A stretch of DNA of 64,000 nucleotides. It comes from an uncultured Pirellulaceae bacterium. Lineage in GTDB: Bacteria; Planctomycetota; Planctomycetia; Pirellulales; Pirellulaceae. The notes under the pieces are model-generated. The model did not search any database, had not been told where the DNA came from, and was given only the letters and a program-made list of their open reading frames with translations. Both the position numbers and the translations under genes were made by a program. Shown piece by piece: positions 48,867 to 58,349 of this stretch (positions are counted from its first letter, which is position 1; each line of letters starts with the position of its first letter). The stretch lies in assembly GCA_937967505.1 (NCBI GenBank), contig CALCJM010000036.1, positions 1-64,000 on the forward strand, in the 5' to 3' direction.

Positions 48867-50123
48867 ATGCGTTCTGTCCTCAACCCCGCGTTCCTGATCA
48901 ACGCGACGATCACCAAAATGATTGCCATCGGCCTGATTGCCGTGTCGGCGGGTGTTTCATCGGCGGCTTTGGCTGCCCCGGCCGCTCCCCAGAAAAGCCT
49001 TGCCCGGGCCATGGACAAGGTCGCCGACAAGATTGTCTCGGTGTTGGAAGAACTGGATCGCAACAACCATGTCATCATTGGTGACTTCATCTCACGCGGA
49101 AGAAGCAAGTCCAGCGGCGGAATCGAAATCGGCCGTCAGTTGACCGAGTGTCTGCAAGGGAAAGGGATCACGGTATCTGCCGACGGCGACAAGTGGACCG
49201 AAATTTCAGGTGCCTTTAAAATTATTGAGGCCAAAGAACACGAGACCGACGACTTTGATTCGCTGGGAATCGATATCACGGTCGAGTTCTATGATGAAAA
49301 CGCGGATCCGCTGAAGATCAACAATGTCAAGGCCGACGGCAGTGGAGGGAGCAACGAGATCGGCATTCCTGTTTATGGGGATGATGCGATCCAGTTGGGA
49401 GGGGTTTCCTACGAGGTTCCCCCGAATCTGCCGGTCAAGGAGAAGCAACAAAAAATCATTCAACAGTACCATGATCCGCTCATTCAGGTCGCCGACACCC
49501 AGATACGCGGGGCGGGACCGTTCGGGGTTGAGGTATTGGTCAGGCAAAATGGCAAACTGGTGCCCCGCCAACCCACGATAGGAAGAGGTAAAAATGCGTT
49601 CGTAGAATTGCACCACGGCGAAGAATACGTCGTGAAGGTTCATAACGGGGCTGATTTCCCGATCACAGCCGGCCTAAAGATTGACGGTGTCAACGCATTT
49701 ACCGATGCCCAAGACCTGCCCAGAGACGCGCGTCGCATTGCCCGGCCTCATAAAACGGCGACCTTTAAAGGTTGGTACATTCACACCGGTACAAAAGAAG
49801 TCCTCGGCCCCAATCACCAGCCGTTGCCATCCACCAAAGCGTTTCTGGTATCGGGTTATGAAAACAGCGTGGCGCGACGCGCGGGGACCAGCGCCTCCAG
49901 CATTAGCATTGGTATGATCACCGTCGATATCCGTGCCGCTTGGCCCAAGGGCACCCCACCACCGGCCGGTGAGCCCGGCGAAAAAAGATCGAAACGAACA
50001 TCCGCCACCCGCGGATTGGCAACCGCTCAAGGCCAAGGGCTGGATTTGAAGTACAAAGTCGCCAGCGATCTGGAATTAAGCAAACACACACGCGCGGTGA
50101 TTCACGTGCGGTACTCTAAATAG
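48867..50123 (+). CDS. Exported protein of unknown function, CsgG/FlgO-like N-terminal region
   Basis: 418-residue protein with a signal peptide (KMIAIGLIAVSAGVSSAALA). The first 120 mature residues (NHVIIGDFISRGRSKSSGG, then IGRQLTECLQGKGI) resemble the ATPase-independent CsgG/FlgO-type beta-alpha fold, a weak similarity. The second half has a VHNGADFPITAGLKIDGVNA segment and a variable C-terminus. It is the second gene after the CxxCH protein and probably co-transcribed. Function unknown. Confidence 0.55.
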   Translation: MRSVLNPAFLINATITKMIAIGLIAVSAGVSSAALAAPAAPQKSLARAMDKVADKIVSVLEELDRNNHVIIGDFISRGRSKSSGGIEIGRQLTECLQGKGITVSADGDKWTEISGAFKIIEAKEHETDDFDSLGIDITVEFYDENADPLKINNVKADGSGGSNEIGIPVYGDDAIQLGGVSYEVPPNLPVKEKQQKIIQQYHDPLIQVADTQIRGAGPFGVEVLVRQNGKLVPRQPTIGRGKNAFVELHHGEEYVVKVHNGADFPITAGLKIDGVNAFTDAQDLPRDARRIARPHKTATFKGWYIHTGTKEVLGPNHQPLPSTKAFLVSGYENSVARRAGTSASSISIGMITVDIRAAWPKGTPPPAGEPGEKRSKRTSATRGLATAQGQGLDLKYKVASDLELSKHTRAVIHVRYSK

Positions 50124-50425
50124 CCCCGTGCGGCGGAACGCTACACGGGTCAAAACCAATAGAACTTTCCACCCGACCGCGTCAAAACGGCCTTGTCACC
50201 AGACATTTTCGGGATTGCTCCTTGCCAGTGTTCAGCACCGCAGGCTATACTTGGGGCAATAGGGATTTGTTAGCCGCTTGCAGCCTTTATCTGCTAAAAA
50301 GCTATCGTCGCATTCAAACGTGACGCTTCCGATCGAGAGAGAGCCCCCCAAGTTCTGCGATCCGAAATCAGGCACCGCTGGCCGACATCTCCCTGAATTG
50401 AAAGAATTCATGGAGCCATTGTTTG
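50124..50425. other. 302-bp gap upstream of the Cys/Met enzyme
   Basis: No gene found. I looked for SAM, cobalamin or T-box-like leader signatures ahead of the methionine-metabolism gene and did not recognise one. It should contain the promoter for the downstream gene. Confidence 0.35.
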
Positions 50426-51679
50426 ATGTCTGTTACCCCCTCTGATGTAAGTAAACCTGCCGCACAAACCGATCCGGCCCCCTCGCGCCCGGTCGTTCCC
50501 CGGGAGACCCGGGGCGTCTCCACGACCTCCGTCCACGCGGGCGAAGCCCGGCAAAAATCAGACAACGCGATCACCGACCCGGTAGTCATGGCGTCAACGT
50601 TTACCTTTGAAGACACACAATCTATTATCAACTTCATCGAAAACGACGAGGACCGTGGCGAATACGGGCGTTACGGAGTCCCCGGTGAAAAAGTTGTCGA
50701 ACGAAAGCTGGCGGCGCTGGAAGGTGCCGAAGACGCCGTGATCTACTCCAGTGGTATGGCGGCCTTTGTTGGCGTCTTGAATTCGATGCTCTCCAGCGGC
50801 GACGAAATTGTATTCTTTGACGAATGCTACCACCGCTCGCGCGAGTACACACGCAAGTATCTGTCACGTTTTGGCGTGGTGACCAAGGAAGTGAAAACGG
50901 GTGACTACGACGCGATGGAAGCTGCCATCACGCCCAACACAAAATTGCTGGTCAGTGAATCGCCGACTAACCCGCACCTGAGCGTGATTGATCTGGACCG
51001 CTTCGCCGCGATTGGAAAACAACACGGTGTCACCACGATTATCGACGCCACCCTGGCAACCCCCTTCAACATTCAACCGATCGTCCACGGCGTCGATCTG
51101 GTAATGCACTCGGCAACCAAATACATGGGCGGTCACAATGACCTGCTGGCCGGCGTTGTTCTGGGATCCAAGGAACTCCTTGATCCGATCCGAAAACTGC
51201 GTGGGATCATGGGTTCGGTCTCGACCCCACACAACTGCTATCTGCTACAGCGCGGTTTGAAGACCTTCGGCCTGCGCATGAAGCAGCATAACGAAAACGG
51301 TTTAGCGGTCGCCCGATTCCTAGAGTCTCACCAACGCGTGGAGAAGGTCTACTATCCCGGTCTGGAATCCCATCCGTATCACGAAACGGCCAAAGAAACG
51401 ATGCGCGGATACGGCGGACTGGTCACTTTCCTGGTCAAGGACGCCGACTGGAAGCAGACAGCCGCGATCGTCGATGCCGCCCAGTTGGCCCGGATCGCCC
51501 CGTCGCTGGGGGGAGTAGAAACCTTAATCGAGCAACCGCTGGTGATGAGCTATTTCCAGTGTACGCCAGAGGAACGGGCCGAATTCGGAATCCACGACAA
51601 TATGATCCGACTGGCCTGCGGGATCGAGGACAGCGCCGATATCATCGCCGATCTACAGCAATGCCTGGACGTGCAGTGA
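50426..51679 (+). CDS. Cystathionine gamma-synthase / O-acylhomoserine sulfhydrylase family PLP enzyme
   Basis: 417-residue Cys/Met-metabolism PLP-dependent enzyme. The PLP lysine lies in VMHSATKYMGGHNDLLAG, and the cofactor-binding VIYSSGMAAFVGVLNSM and YGVPGEKVVERKLAALEGAE stretches are family marks. It would use an activated homoserine to form cystathionine or homocysteine, drawing on the product of hom. Which substrate it prefers (succinyl, acetyl or cysteine side) cannot be decided here. The ATG at 50426 is chosen; a TTG three bases upstream is also possible. Confidence 0.85.
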   Translation: MSVTPSDVSKPAAQTDPAPSRPVVPRETRGVSTTSVHAGEARQKSDNAITDPVVMASTFTFEDTQSIINFIENDEDRGEYGRYGVPGEKVVERKLAALEGAEDAVIYSSGMAAFVGVLNSMLSSGDEIVFFDECYHRSREYTRKYLSRFGVVTKEVKTGDYDAMEAAITPNTKLLVSESPTNPHLSVIDLDRFAAIGKQHGVTTIIDATLATPFNIQPIVHGVDLVMHSATKYMGGHNDLLAGVVLGSKELLDPIRKLRGIMGSVSTPHNCYLLQRGLKTFGLRMKQHNENGLAVARFLESHQRVEKVYYPGLESHPYHETAKETMRGYGGLVTFLVKDADWKQTAAIVDAAQLARIAPSLGGVETLIEQPLVMSYFQCTPEERAEFGIHDNMIRLACGIEDSADIIADLQQCLDVQ

Positions 51680-51750
51680 AGGGGCTGGAGTGCAAGAAAC
51701 AGGCGAAGCGCTCTCCACGGTTACAGCAAAATTGTTGGACACGACGACCC

Positions 51751-54264
51751 ATGGATTTTAACATGACGAAGATCACCCGCGCGATACTCACCGTTGTCAT
51801 CACTTTGGGGATTCCGGCTGTTTCCGCGAATGCCCAACAGCAGTTTCCGCGCGGGGTTGAGGTTGATGATGCCGTCGATTCACCCGCGACTGAATTTGCA
51901 CTTGCTGACCTAAAACGCGCTCTCGGTAATTCTCAATTGCCTCCTGCGGCCGGTGAACGCCCACGGCGGCTTGAGATCACCATGGTGAAAGACTTAAATC
52001 CGCAAGGATACAGAATCGCCAACGGCGGACCGCAGACGGTGGTGGTCAGCGGCGGCGATGCCGTGGGAGCCATGTACGGAGTGCTGGACATCGCGGAACA
52101 AATCTCGTTTGGCCGTCGCTGGGAGCAACTGCACACCTATCAGAAATCTCCCTTCATTCTGCAGCGCGGCATCAAGATGAACGTTCCGCTCGACGCGCGT
52201 CTGCCCAGCTACGACGACACGGGCGATGCGGCACAAAAAAACATTGCCGAAATGTGGTCGCTGGATTTTTGGCAAAACTATTTGGATTCGCTGGCCAGAA
52301 ATCGTTACAACGTGCTGACGCTGTGGTCCAAGCATCCGTTTCCTGCTTTGATCAAACTGAAAGAGTATCCGCAGGCGGCCCTGCCCGACGTGTACGCCTA
52401 CACCGGCCCAATCACTGCCGACACCCACAAAGACTGGGGCGGCATTGATCTCCACAACACGCAGAATCTGATGCTGGTCAAACGAATGACCATCGAGGAA
52501 AAGATCGCATTCTGGCAAAAGGTGATGCAGTACGCCCACGACCGTGGTATCCAGATAATTTTGTTTACGTGGAACATCTATTTACCCGACGCCTCCATCA
52601 GTCCCCAAAGCCCCGAAGCAATCAAGTACGTCAGGCAGTGCGTCGCACAACTTGCGAAAACCTATCCGCATCTGGGCGGCATCGGCGTGACTGCGGGCGA
52701 AAGGATGGGGCCCACGATTGGAAAATTCACCAACGTCCAATGGCTTTATGAGACCTACGGTGTGGGAGCCGCTTCGGTGCTCAAAGACGACCCACAACGC
52801 ACGTTTCGGTTCATCTTTCGACGCCACCACACCAACCTAGAGGACATCGATAAAGATTTCACCTCGCATTATCCCGGCCCTGTCGAAACAAGCTTTAAAT
52901 ACAGCATGGCCCACATGTACAGCTCCACTGAGCCACCGCTGTTTGACGGGTTGTATGGCCAGACGGTTGAGCAATACGGTTACAAGTGCTGGATGAACCT
53001 GCGCAATGATGACATCTTTGTTTTTCGTTGGGGAGACCCGGATTTTGCCCGTTCGTATCTGACCAAGATGGCAACCTACCCTCTGGCCGGTTTTTATATC
53101 GGTTCAGACGGTTACGTGTGGGGACGCGACTTCACCAGCAAGACGCCTTCACTGGCGGGCGTCCTGGAGGCCCAAAAACATTGGTATCGCGAACTGATCT
53201 GGGGCAGGCTGGCTTACGATGCTCAGCTGGATAGAAAGTTTTTTCAGAGCACCCTCGCAAGTCACTTTCCTGACACCGATGCGGCGAAGCTTTATACTGC
53301 TTGGCAAACGGTCTCGAAGATCTTCCCGCTGGTCAACAACTTTCACTGGCAGCCAACCGATTCAATGTGGGCCGTGGAAGGCTGCATGGGCCAGGCCGGG
53401 TTTGAAACCGTACGCGATTTTATCGATTGCTATACCTTTGAACCTGACAAGATCCTCGACATTCCCGCCTTTGCAACAAAATATCTCAACGGAGAACCGT
53501 GCGAACGGACGACGCCGTTGCAGGTGGCAGACGCCCTGCTGGAGCATGCCAGCTCCGCACTTGAGCAGGTCGCCCAACTCAGGAGAAAAACCCCTGAAGC
53601 AGCCGACGAATTACAGGCGACTTTATACGATCTTCAGTGCCTGGCGCACTACGGCGACTACTACGGACACAAGATCAGCGGGGCGGTTTATCTGCGTCTT
53701 TATGAGGCTGCCGCACCCGCTCGGCAAAAGGATTTCCAAATCCGTGCGGTGCGTCATCTGGAACAGGCTGCGGCCGCCTGGAAGCAACTTGCCAATCTTG
53801 CCGATCGCCAATACCACACTCAGCTTCTGGCTCGCACGCGACCGCTGGACTGGGTCGCGACCATCGCCGATGTCGAACAGGACGTTACGATTGCCAATCG
53901 CTCTTCCGGCCAAATTCCCAAGATCGCCAAATTGTTTAATGTAAAAAGTCTTGGGAGTGATTCACAATTTGGTGAAACATTAACCCGGCAGCTGGAGGAA
54001 AGTGGTTACAATGTAACCCATGTTCCATGGTGGGAGCTGGACGGAAATGCGACGGGGCTCAAACTGGTGTTTGGGCAACGGGGAGAATTGGTTCATGAAT
54101 TTTTCAAAGGCAAACGTGGCAAATTGCCGTCGGATTTTGACGACATCGGCCATGCCATCGTTCCTTTGGAGGGAAATTACTGGATCATTATGAAAGACCG
54201 TTCGGCGGTACCCGGGGCCATCAAGCAGCTCCAAAACGAAATCAGTAATGGCACGGTGCGGTGA
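51751..54264 (+). CDS. Secreted glycoside-hydrolase-like protein (GH20/GH67 N-terminal type fold), family unassigned
   Basis: About 837-residue exported protein. A signal peptide (TRAILTVVITLGIPAVSANA) is followed by a small alpha/beta domain (SPATEFALADLKRALGN... QTVVVSGGDAVGAMYGVLD) typical of the N-terminal non-catalytic domain of GH20, GH67 and GH84 enzymes. Then comes what looks like a TIM barrel (NYLDSLARNRYNVLTLWSKH, IQIILFTWNIYLPD, GGIGVTAGERM). The Glu of TAGERM is a possible catalytic residue. A helical C-terminal part closes it. No family number can be given. It is 125 bp upstream of the GH110-sulfatase fusion, so the two may act on the same glycan. ATG at 51763 is an alternative start. 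Confidence 0.55.
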   Translation: MDFNMTKITRAILTVVITLGIPAVSANAQQQFPRGVEVDDAVDSPATEFALADLKRALGNSQLPPAAGERPRRLEITMVKDLNPQGYRIANGGPQTVVVSGGDAVGAMYGVLDIAEQISFGRRWEQLHTYQKSPFILQRGIKMNVPLDARLPSYDDTGDAAQKNIAEMWSLDFWQNYLDSLARNRYNVLTLWSKHPFPALIKLKEYPQAALPDVYAYTGPITADTHKDWGGIDLHNTQNLMLVKRMTIEEKIAFWQKVMQYAHDRGIQIILFTWNIYLPDASISPQSPEAIKYVRQCVAQLAKTYPHLGGIGVTAGERMGPTIGKFTNVQWLYETYGVGAASVLKDDPQRTFRFIFRRHHTNLEDIDKDFTSHYPGPVETSFKYSMAHMYSSTEPPLFDGLYGQTVEQYGYKCWMNLRNDDIFVFRWGDPDFARSYLTKMATYPLAGFYIGSDGYVWGRDFTSKTPSLAGVLEAQKHWYRELIWGRLAYDAQLDRKFFQSTLASHFPDTDAAKLYTAWQTVSKIFPLVNNFHWQPTDSMWAVEGCMGQAGFETVRDFIDCYTFEPDKILDIPAFATKYLNGEPCERTTPLQVADALLEHASSALEQVAQLRRKTPEAADELQATLYDLQCLAHYGDYYGHKISGAVYLRLYEAAAPARQKDFQIRAVRHLEQAAAAWKQLANLADRQYHTQLLARTRPLDWVATIADVEQDVTIANRSSGQIPKIAKLFNVKSLGSDSQFGETLTRQLEESGYNVTHVPWWELDGNATGLKLVFGQRGELVHEFFKGKRGKLPSDFDDIGHAIVPLEGNYWIIMKDRSAVPGAIKQLQNEISNGTVR

Positions 54265-54303
54265 TCCGCGCGAGGCCATTTGCGTTACACGCCCGGCTGA
54301 CAA

Positions 54304-54324
54304 CCCCGTAACCCATTTACGGGG
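54304..54324. repeat. Hairpin between the two glycoside-hydrolase genes
   Basis: Perfect 8-bp stem CCCCGTAA-CCCAT-TTACGGGG in the 125-bp gap. No T-tract follows, so it is not a strong terminator; a processing or attenuation role is possible. Confidence 0.4.
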
Positions 54325-54389
54325 AAGAGGCCGGTCGGTGCACAAACAGTACGAATGATTACCTTTAAAGAGAATGTTGAAATTGAACA

Positions 54390-57300
54390 ATGCTAGACTT
54401 TAAGCTTAAAACTTTTTTTATCTGTTTGTTTTGCCTGCTAGGTTGCGGCCACGCATCCCTCAACGCCGAAATCATTAACGTAGCGGACCATGGAATCATC
54501 CCCGGCAAGGATGCAACCTACTCCGTCAGGAAACTGCTGGAATCCGTCAAAGACCGTCCGGAAGTCACGCTGTTCTTTCCCCGGGGCACGTATGACTTCC
54601 ATCCGGAAAATGCGATTGAGATGTATCGCGCAGTGGCCAACCATGACAACGGCTTGAAACGGTTTGGTTTTCCGGTCTTTGATCACAAAAATCTCACGAT
54701 CGACGGTGATGGATCAACATTTATGTTTCATGGGCGGATGATTCCGGTGTCCGTAGACCGGTCATCAAACGTGACGCTGAAGAATTTTTCTATTGACTGG
54801 ACGCATTCATTTCATGCTGAATTAACCGTCGTTCAGCGCGACGAAACGGACCAGAGCTTCGTCGTCGAAACCGACCCGGAACGTTACCCCTACACGATCG
54901 CAGGTGGCAAGATCCTGTTCCATCGTTACGGACAGGATGACCCGATTGGATCAAATATCGTGTTTGACCCAAAAACCTCGGCACCGATCGTTGGCACCGG
55001 AGATTACCGCGTTAACAGCAGACGTGCAAAAATCACGGCGATTAACAAACGGCGCTTCAGAATCGCCAAGGGAGCCAGAAAAGCACCTCCTGTTGGCAGT
55101 GTGTTAATCGTTTATGGCGTTCATCCAACCAGCCGACTTTGCCCCGCGATTCACGTTACCAATTCCAAAGATTTAAAAATCGAAAATGTGACCGTCTACG
55201 AAGCAGGCGGTATGGCGCTGATCGTCGAACGCACAGAAAACATCCTTCTGAACAAAATGGTCGTCACTTCGCCCTCCGACCGCAGCGTCGCAACACGCGC
55301 CGACGCAACGCATTTCATCGGCTGTAAGGGAACAATCGAACTCAACGAATGCCTGCTGGAACACATGCTTGACGATGGCATCAACGTTCACGGTGCCTAT
55401 GTCAAAGTCGAAAAGTATCTGGGGGATGCCCGGTTTCTTTGCGAGATTAGCCACTTCCAACAGTGGGGGCTGGTTTTTGCAGAACCCGGTGACAAGATCG
55501 CATTATTGTCGCGCGAGACAATTTTGCCGTTCGCCGAAACGACGGTCAAAGCGGTCGAACCTCTCAACGAACACCGCTTCGTCATGACGCTCACGGACGT
55601 TCCGGAATCACTGCCTGAAGGTCCACTGTCGGTGGAAAACATGACCTGGTATCCCGACCTGATCATGCGCAACAACAAGATTCGTCAAAATCGCGCGCGC
55701 AGCGTACTGGTCACGACCAAAGGTAAAGTTCTGATCGAGGATAACTATTTTTCGTCGCAAATGCACGGGATTTTGATTGAAGGCGACAACAACAAATGGT
55801 ACGAATCCGGCGCGGTAGAAGATATTGTCATCCGCAACAACACATTTGAAGATATCGGATACGCCAAGGACCAACGTTATCCCCTCATGGCGTCGCCACT
55901 GTTCACCCGGGAGCAACGGATGGGGGACGGCCATTACCATCGCAACATTCGCTTTACCGGCAACACAATCAAGAGCTTTAACGGACTGATTGCGAGCGCC
56001 CGTAGCGTCGAAGGACTAACCCTTTCGAACAACACAGTGCAATTGAGCAACAACTATCCGCTGATCGACGAAGGCCCTTCGATCGCTCTGGAATACTGCG
56101 ATAATGTTGAAATCGAACAGAATCGCGTGTCCGGATTTGATCGGCCACTGGTAATCGAAAAATCGTCCGATTGCAGTAACGTTCTTGAACAAAACAATGA
56201 CGGGCTGGCTGCGCTCGCGCAGGCCCCGCCCGCCAATGATCCTCCCGAGGAAGGCAAGCAGTCAGCCACCAGCAAAAAAACACAGCCAAACATCGTGTTG
56301 TTTTTCGTCGATGATTTGGGGTGGAATGACCTTGGCTATCGCCACAGCAAATTTGAAACGCCTGAAATCGACAAACTGGCTGGCGAGGGGCTGGATTTCC
56401 AACGCACCTATATCGCCACTCCGACTTGCAGTCCCAGTCGAGCCACCCTGTTGACGGGAAAACATCCGGCGCGTTTGCAAATGGCGCGTCATATCCCCAA
56501 CGGTGTCAAATTTGGTTTTGACAAATACGGGAGAATTTCCGAGGAGTTTAATCTGTGGAAAACGGATCCCGCTCAGGTTCCCAGCCGCAATTGGCTGCCG
56601 CTGGAACACACTACTTATGCCGAAGCATTAAAATCGCTTGGTTATTACAGTCCATTTTTCGGGAAGTGGCATCTTGGCCATGAGCCCTATCATCCGATTC
56701 AGCAGGGTTTCGATACGCAGTACGGGACGGCCAATGCAGGGCATCCCAAATCATACAACGCGCCATTCTTCAAAAATTCGGACGTGTTGGCAAAGATCAA
56801 AGAGGGGTATCTGACCGATACCTTGACGGACAAATCGGTCGAATTTATCGAAGGCTATGACCGAGATCAGCCATTCATGCTTTCGATGTGGTACTACAAC
56901 GTGCACCGTCCGCCGGTGGGCCGCGATGATTTGGTTGCCCATTTCAAATCGAAAGGCTACGACGATGAAGGCGCTGTGTATGCCGCTCAAGTGAAATCTG
57001 TGGATGAGTCCATTGGACGAATTCGTGCCGCCCTCAAAAAGAAGCAGATCGAGGACAACACGATGATCATCTTTTTATCCGATCAAGGCAGCTGGTATTC
57101 CAACGAACCGCTGCGGGGCGGGAAAATGTCAGACACTCTGTGTGAGGGCGGTGCACGTGTGCCCATGATTATGCATTGGCCTGGCGTCACGAAAGCCGGA
57201 TCGAAAGACCACAGTTTGGTGCAATCAACCGACTTGTTTCCAACGCTGGTCGAAATTGCCGGTGGCGACCCTGCAAAATTTGAAGATCTGGATGGCGTAT

Positions 57301-57578
57301 CGCTACTGCCACTGATACGTGGCGATGGTCCACTGGAACGCGCGGCACCGCTGTTCGGTTATCGCGCCTACGAAGATCTATATGCGTCAGTCCGGGAAGG
57401 CGACTGGAAGTTGCTTGCCTATCGTAGCGGCAAGGTCAGCCTGTACAACATTCCGCAGGATGATGCCGAGCAAAATGACGTTGCCGCAGCCAACTCGGCC
57501 GTCGTGAAGACATTGACAGAGAAATTGGCTGCCTGGGAAAAGCAGGTTAACGTGGAACAGTATTCCGGTGTCCAATAG
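54390..57578 (+). CDS. GH110 alpha-1,3-galactosidase fused to a type I sulfatase
   Basis: 1062-residue fusion. A lipobox-like LLGCG (Cys19) suggests lipid anchoring. Residues about 25-600 form a right-handed parallel beta-helix with GH110 signatures: FFPRGTYDFHPENAIEMYRA, ECLLEHMLDDGINVHGAYV, VLVTTKGKVLIEDNYFSSQM and HGILIEGDNNKWYESGAVED. After a Pro/Ser/Lys linker (about 603-630), a sulfatase begins at about residue 632 (PNIVLFFVDDLGWNDLGY); its formylglycine motif is CSPSRATLLTG at Cys680, and FGKWHLGH follows. GH110 enzymes release terminal alpha-1,3-galactose, and one acts on lambda-carrageenan (from memory), so sulfate removal in the same chain makes sense. Substrate is inferred. Confidence 0.88.
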   Translation: MLDFKLKTFFICLFCLLGCGHASLNAEIINVADHGIIPGKDATYSVRKLLESVKDRPEVTLFFPRGTYDFHPENAIEMYRAVANHDNGLKRFGFPVFDHKNLTIDGDGSTFMFHGRMIPVSVDRSSNVTLKNFSIDWTHSFHAELTVVQRDETDQSFVVETDPERYPYTIAGGKILFHRYGQDDPIGSNIVFDPKTSAPIVGTGDYRVNSRRAKITAINKRRFRIAKGARKAPPVGSVLIVYGVHPTSRLCPAIHVTNSKDLKIENVTVYEAGGMALIVERTENILLNKMVVTSPSDRSVATRADATHFIGCKGTIELNECLLEHMLDDGINVHGAYVKVEKYLGDARFLCEISHFQQWGLVFAEPGDKIALLSRETILPFAETTVKAVEPLNEHRFVMTLTDVPESLPEGPLSVENMTWYPDLIMRNNKIRQNRARSVLVTTKGKVLIEDNYFSSQMHGILIEGDNNKWYESGAVEDIVIRNNTFEDIGYAKDQRYPLMASPLFTREQRMGDGHYHRNIRFTGNTIKSFNGLIASARSVEGLTLSNNTVQLSNNYPLIDEGPSIALEYCDNVEIEQNRVSGFDRPLVIEKSSDCSNVLEQNNDGLAALAQAPPANDPPEEGKQSATSKKTQPNIVLFFVDDLGWNDLGYRHSKFETPEIDKLAGEGLDFQRTYIATPTCSPSRATLLTGKHPARLQMARHIPNGVKFGFDKYGRISEEFNLWKTDPAQVPSRNWLPLEHTTYAEALKSLGYYSPFFGKWHLGHEPYHPIQQGFDTQYGTANAGHPKSYNAPFFKNSDVLAKIKEGYLTDTLTDKSVEFIEGYDRDQPFMLSMWYYNVHRPPVGRDDLVAHFKSKGYDDEGAVYAAQVKSVDESIGRIRAALKKKQIEDNTMIIFLSDQGSWYSNEPLRGGKMSDTLCEGGARVPMIMHWPGVTKAGSKDHSLVQSTDLFPTLVEIAGGDPAKFEDLDGVSLLPLIRGDGPLERAAPLFGYRAYEDLYASVREGDWKLLAYRSGKVSLYNIPQDDAEQNDVAAANSAVVKTLTEKLAAWEKQVNVEQYSGVQ

Positions 57579-57754
57579 GTGGAACCGCTGTCATTGCCCA
57601 CGAGTCTTCAAATCAGCTAATGCGTTATGGTTTGAAGCGTTGTGAGTTATTAACTGGTTCGAGCGGCGCCTTGATGTAATGTTGCGTTACCAACGCATAG
57701 GCGTCGCTACCGGGCGGTCGCACGGTCGCGGTCGCACGGTGTTTGATTAATGGA

Positions 57755-58150
57755 TTAGTAACCGTAGCGCGAATAGCCGCCCCGATAGTGGCTGGAGTAC
57801 GGTTGGTAGTGATAACTCGCCCGACCGTAACCTGAACCATAGCCGTACCCACTCCGACTGCTACGCCCGTAGCCGCCGTAAGAAGAATAACCGCGCCCGT
57901 AGCCTCGATAACCACTGCTGTAGCTCCGGTAGCTGGGTCCGTGGACGCTTACGGCACCGTAAGGACCAACGTAGATCCCGCTGCCAGCGCGTCCGTGTAT
58001 CGCAAACTGGGCGTGGGCATCTTCGGCGGACAGCCCAACAATGGTAAGGACGGCGACGGCCAGCGCGGCCGCACAGGAGGCCCGCAGTGCATTCCTGAAT
58101 GCGATCGCAACGGCGCTGCGCAAATCGACGGATCGTGGGGTAATTTTCAT
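57755..58150 (-). CDS. Secreted Gly/Tyr/Ser-rich protein
   Basis: About 131-residue exported protein. A twin-charged N-terminus and a hydrophobic segment (ASCAAALAVAVLTIVGLSA, ending AHAQ) form the signal; the mature part is dominated by YGRGYSSYGGYGRSSRSG-type Gly-Tyr-Ser-Arg repeats with aromatic residues spaced every two or three positions. ATG 58150 sits 5 bases after AAGGAGTT; the ATG one codon upstream is too close. Such low-complexity proteins may be cell-surface or matrix components; no family is recognised. Confidence 0.7.
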   Translation of the reverse strand: MKITPRSVDLRSAVAIAFRNALRASCAAALAVAVLTIVGLSAEDAHAQFAIHGRAGSGIYVGPYGAVSVHGPSYRSYSSGYRGYGRGYSSYGGYGRSSRSGYGYGSGYGRASYHYQPYSSHYRGGYSRYGY

Positions 58151-58349
58151 CATAACTCCTTGAATCAAATAGTCTGGTTTGCCCAACCTGTGTTTGCCCG
58201 ACCTGTTAATTACAGGCGGTTCACAGGCAGTCTGCTGCGGGCTGCTACTATCGCGCAACCGCAATCTTCAAGATGACGCCTGACCGGGAGAGGCCTTACA
58301 CAAGAGAGGCCTTGTGCACAGAACCCTTTCCCCATTGAAGCAAGACGTT

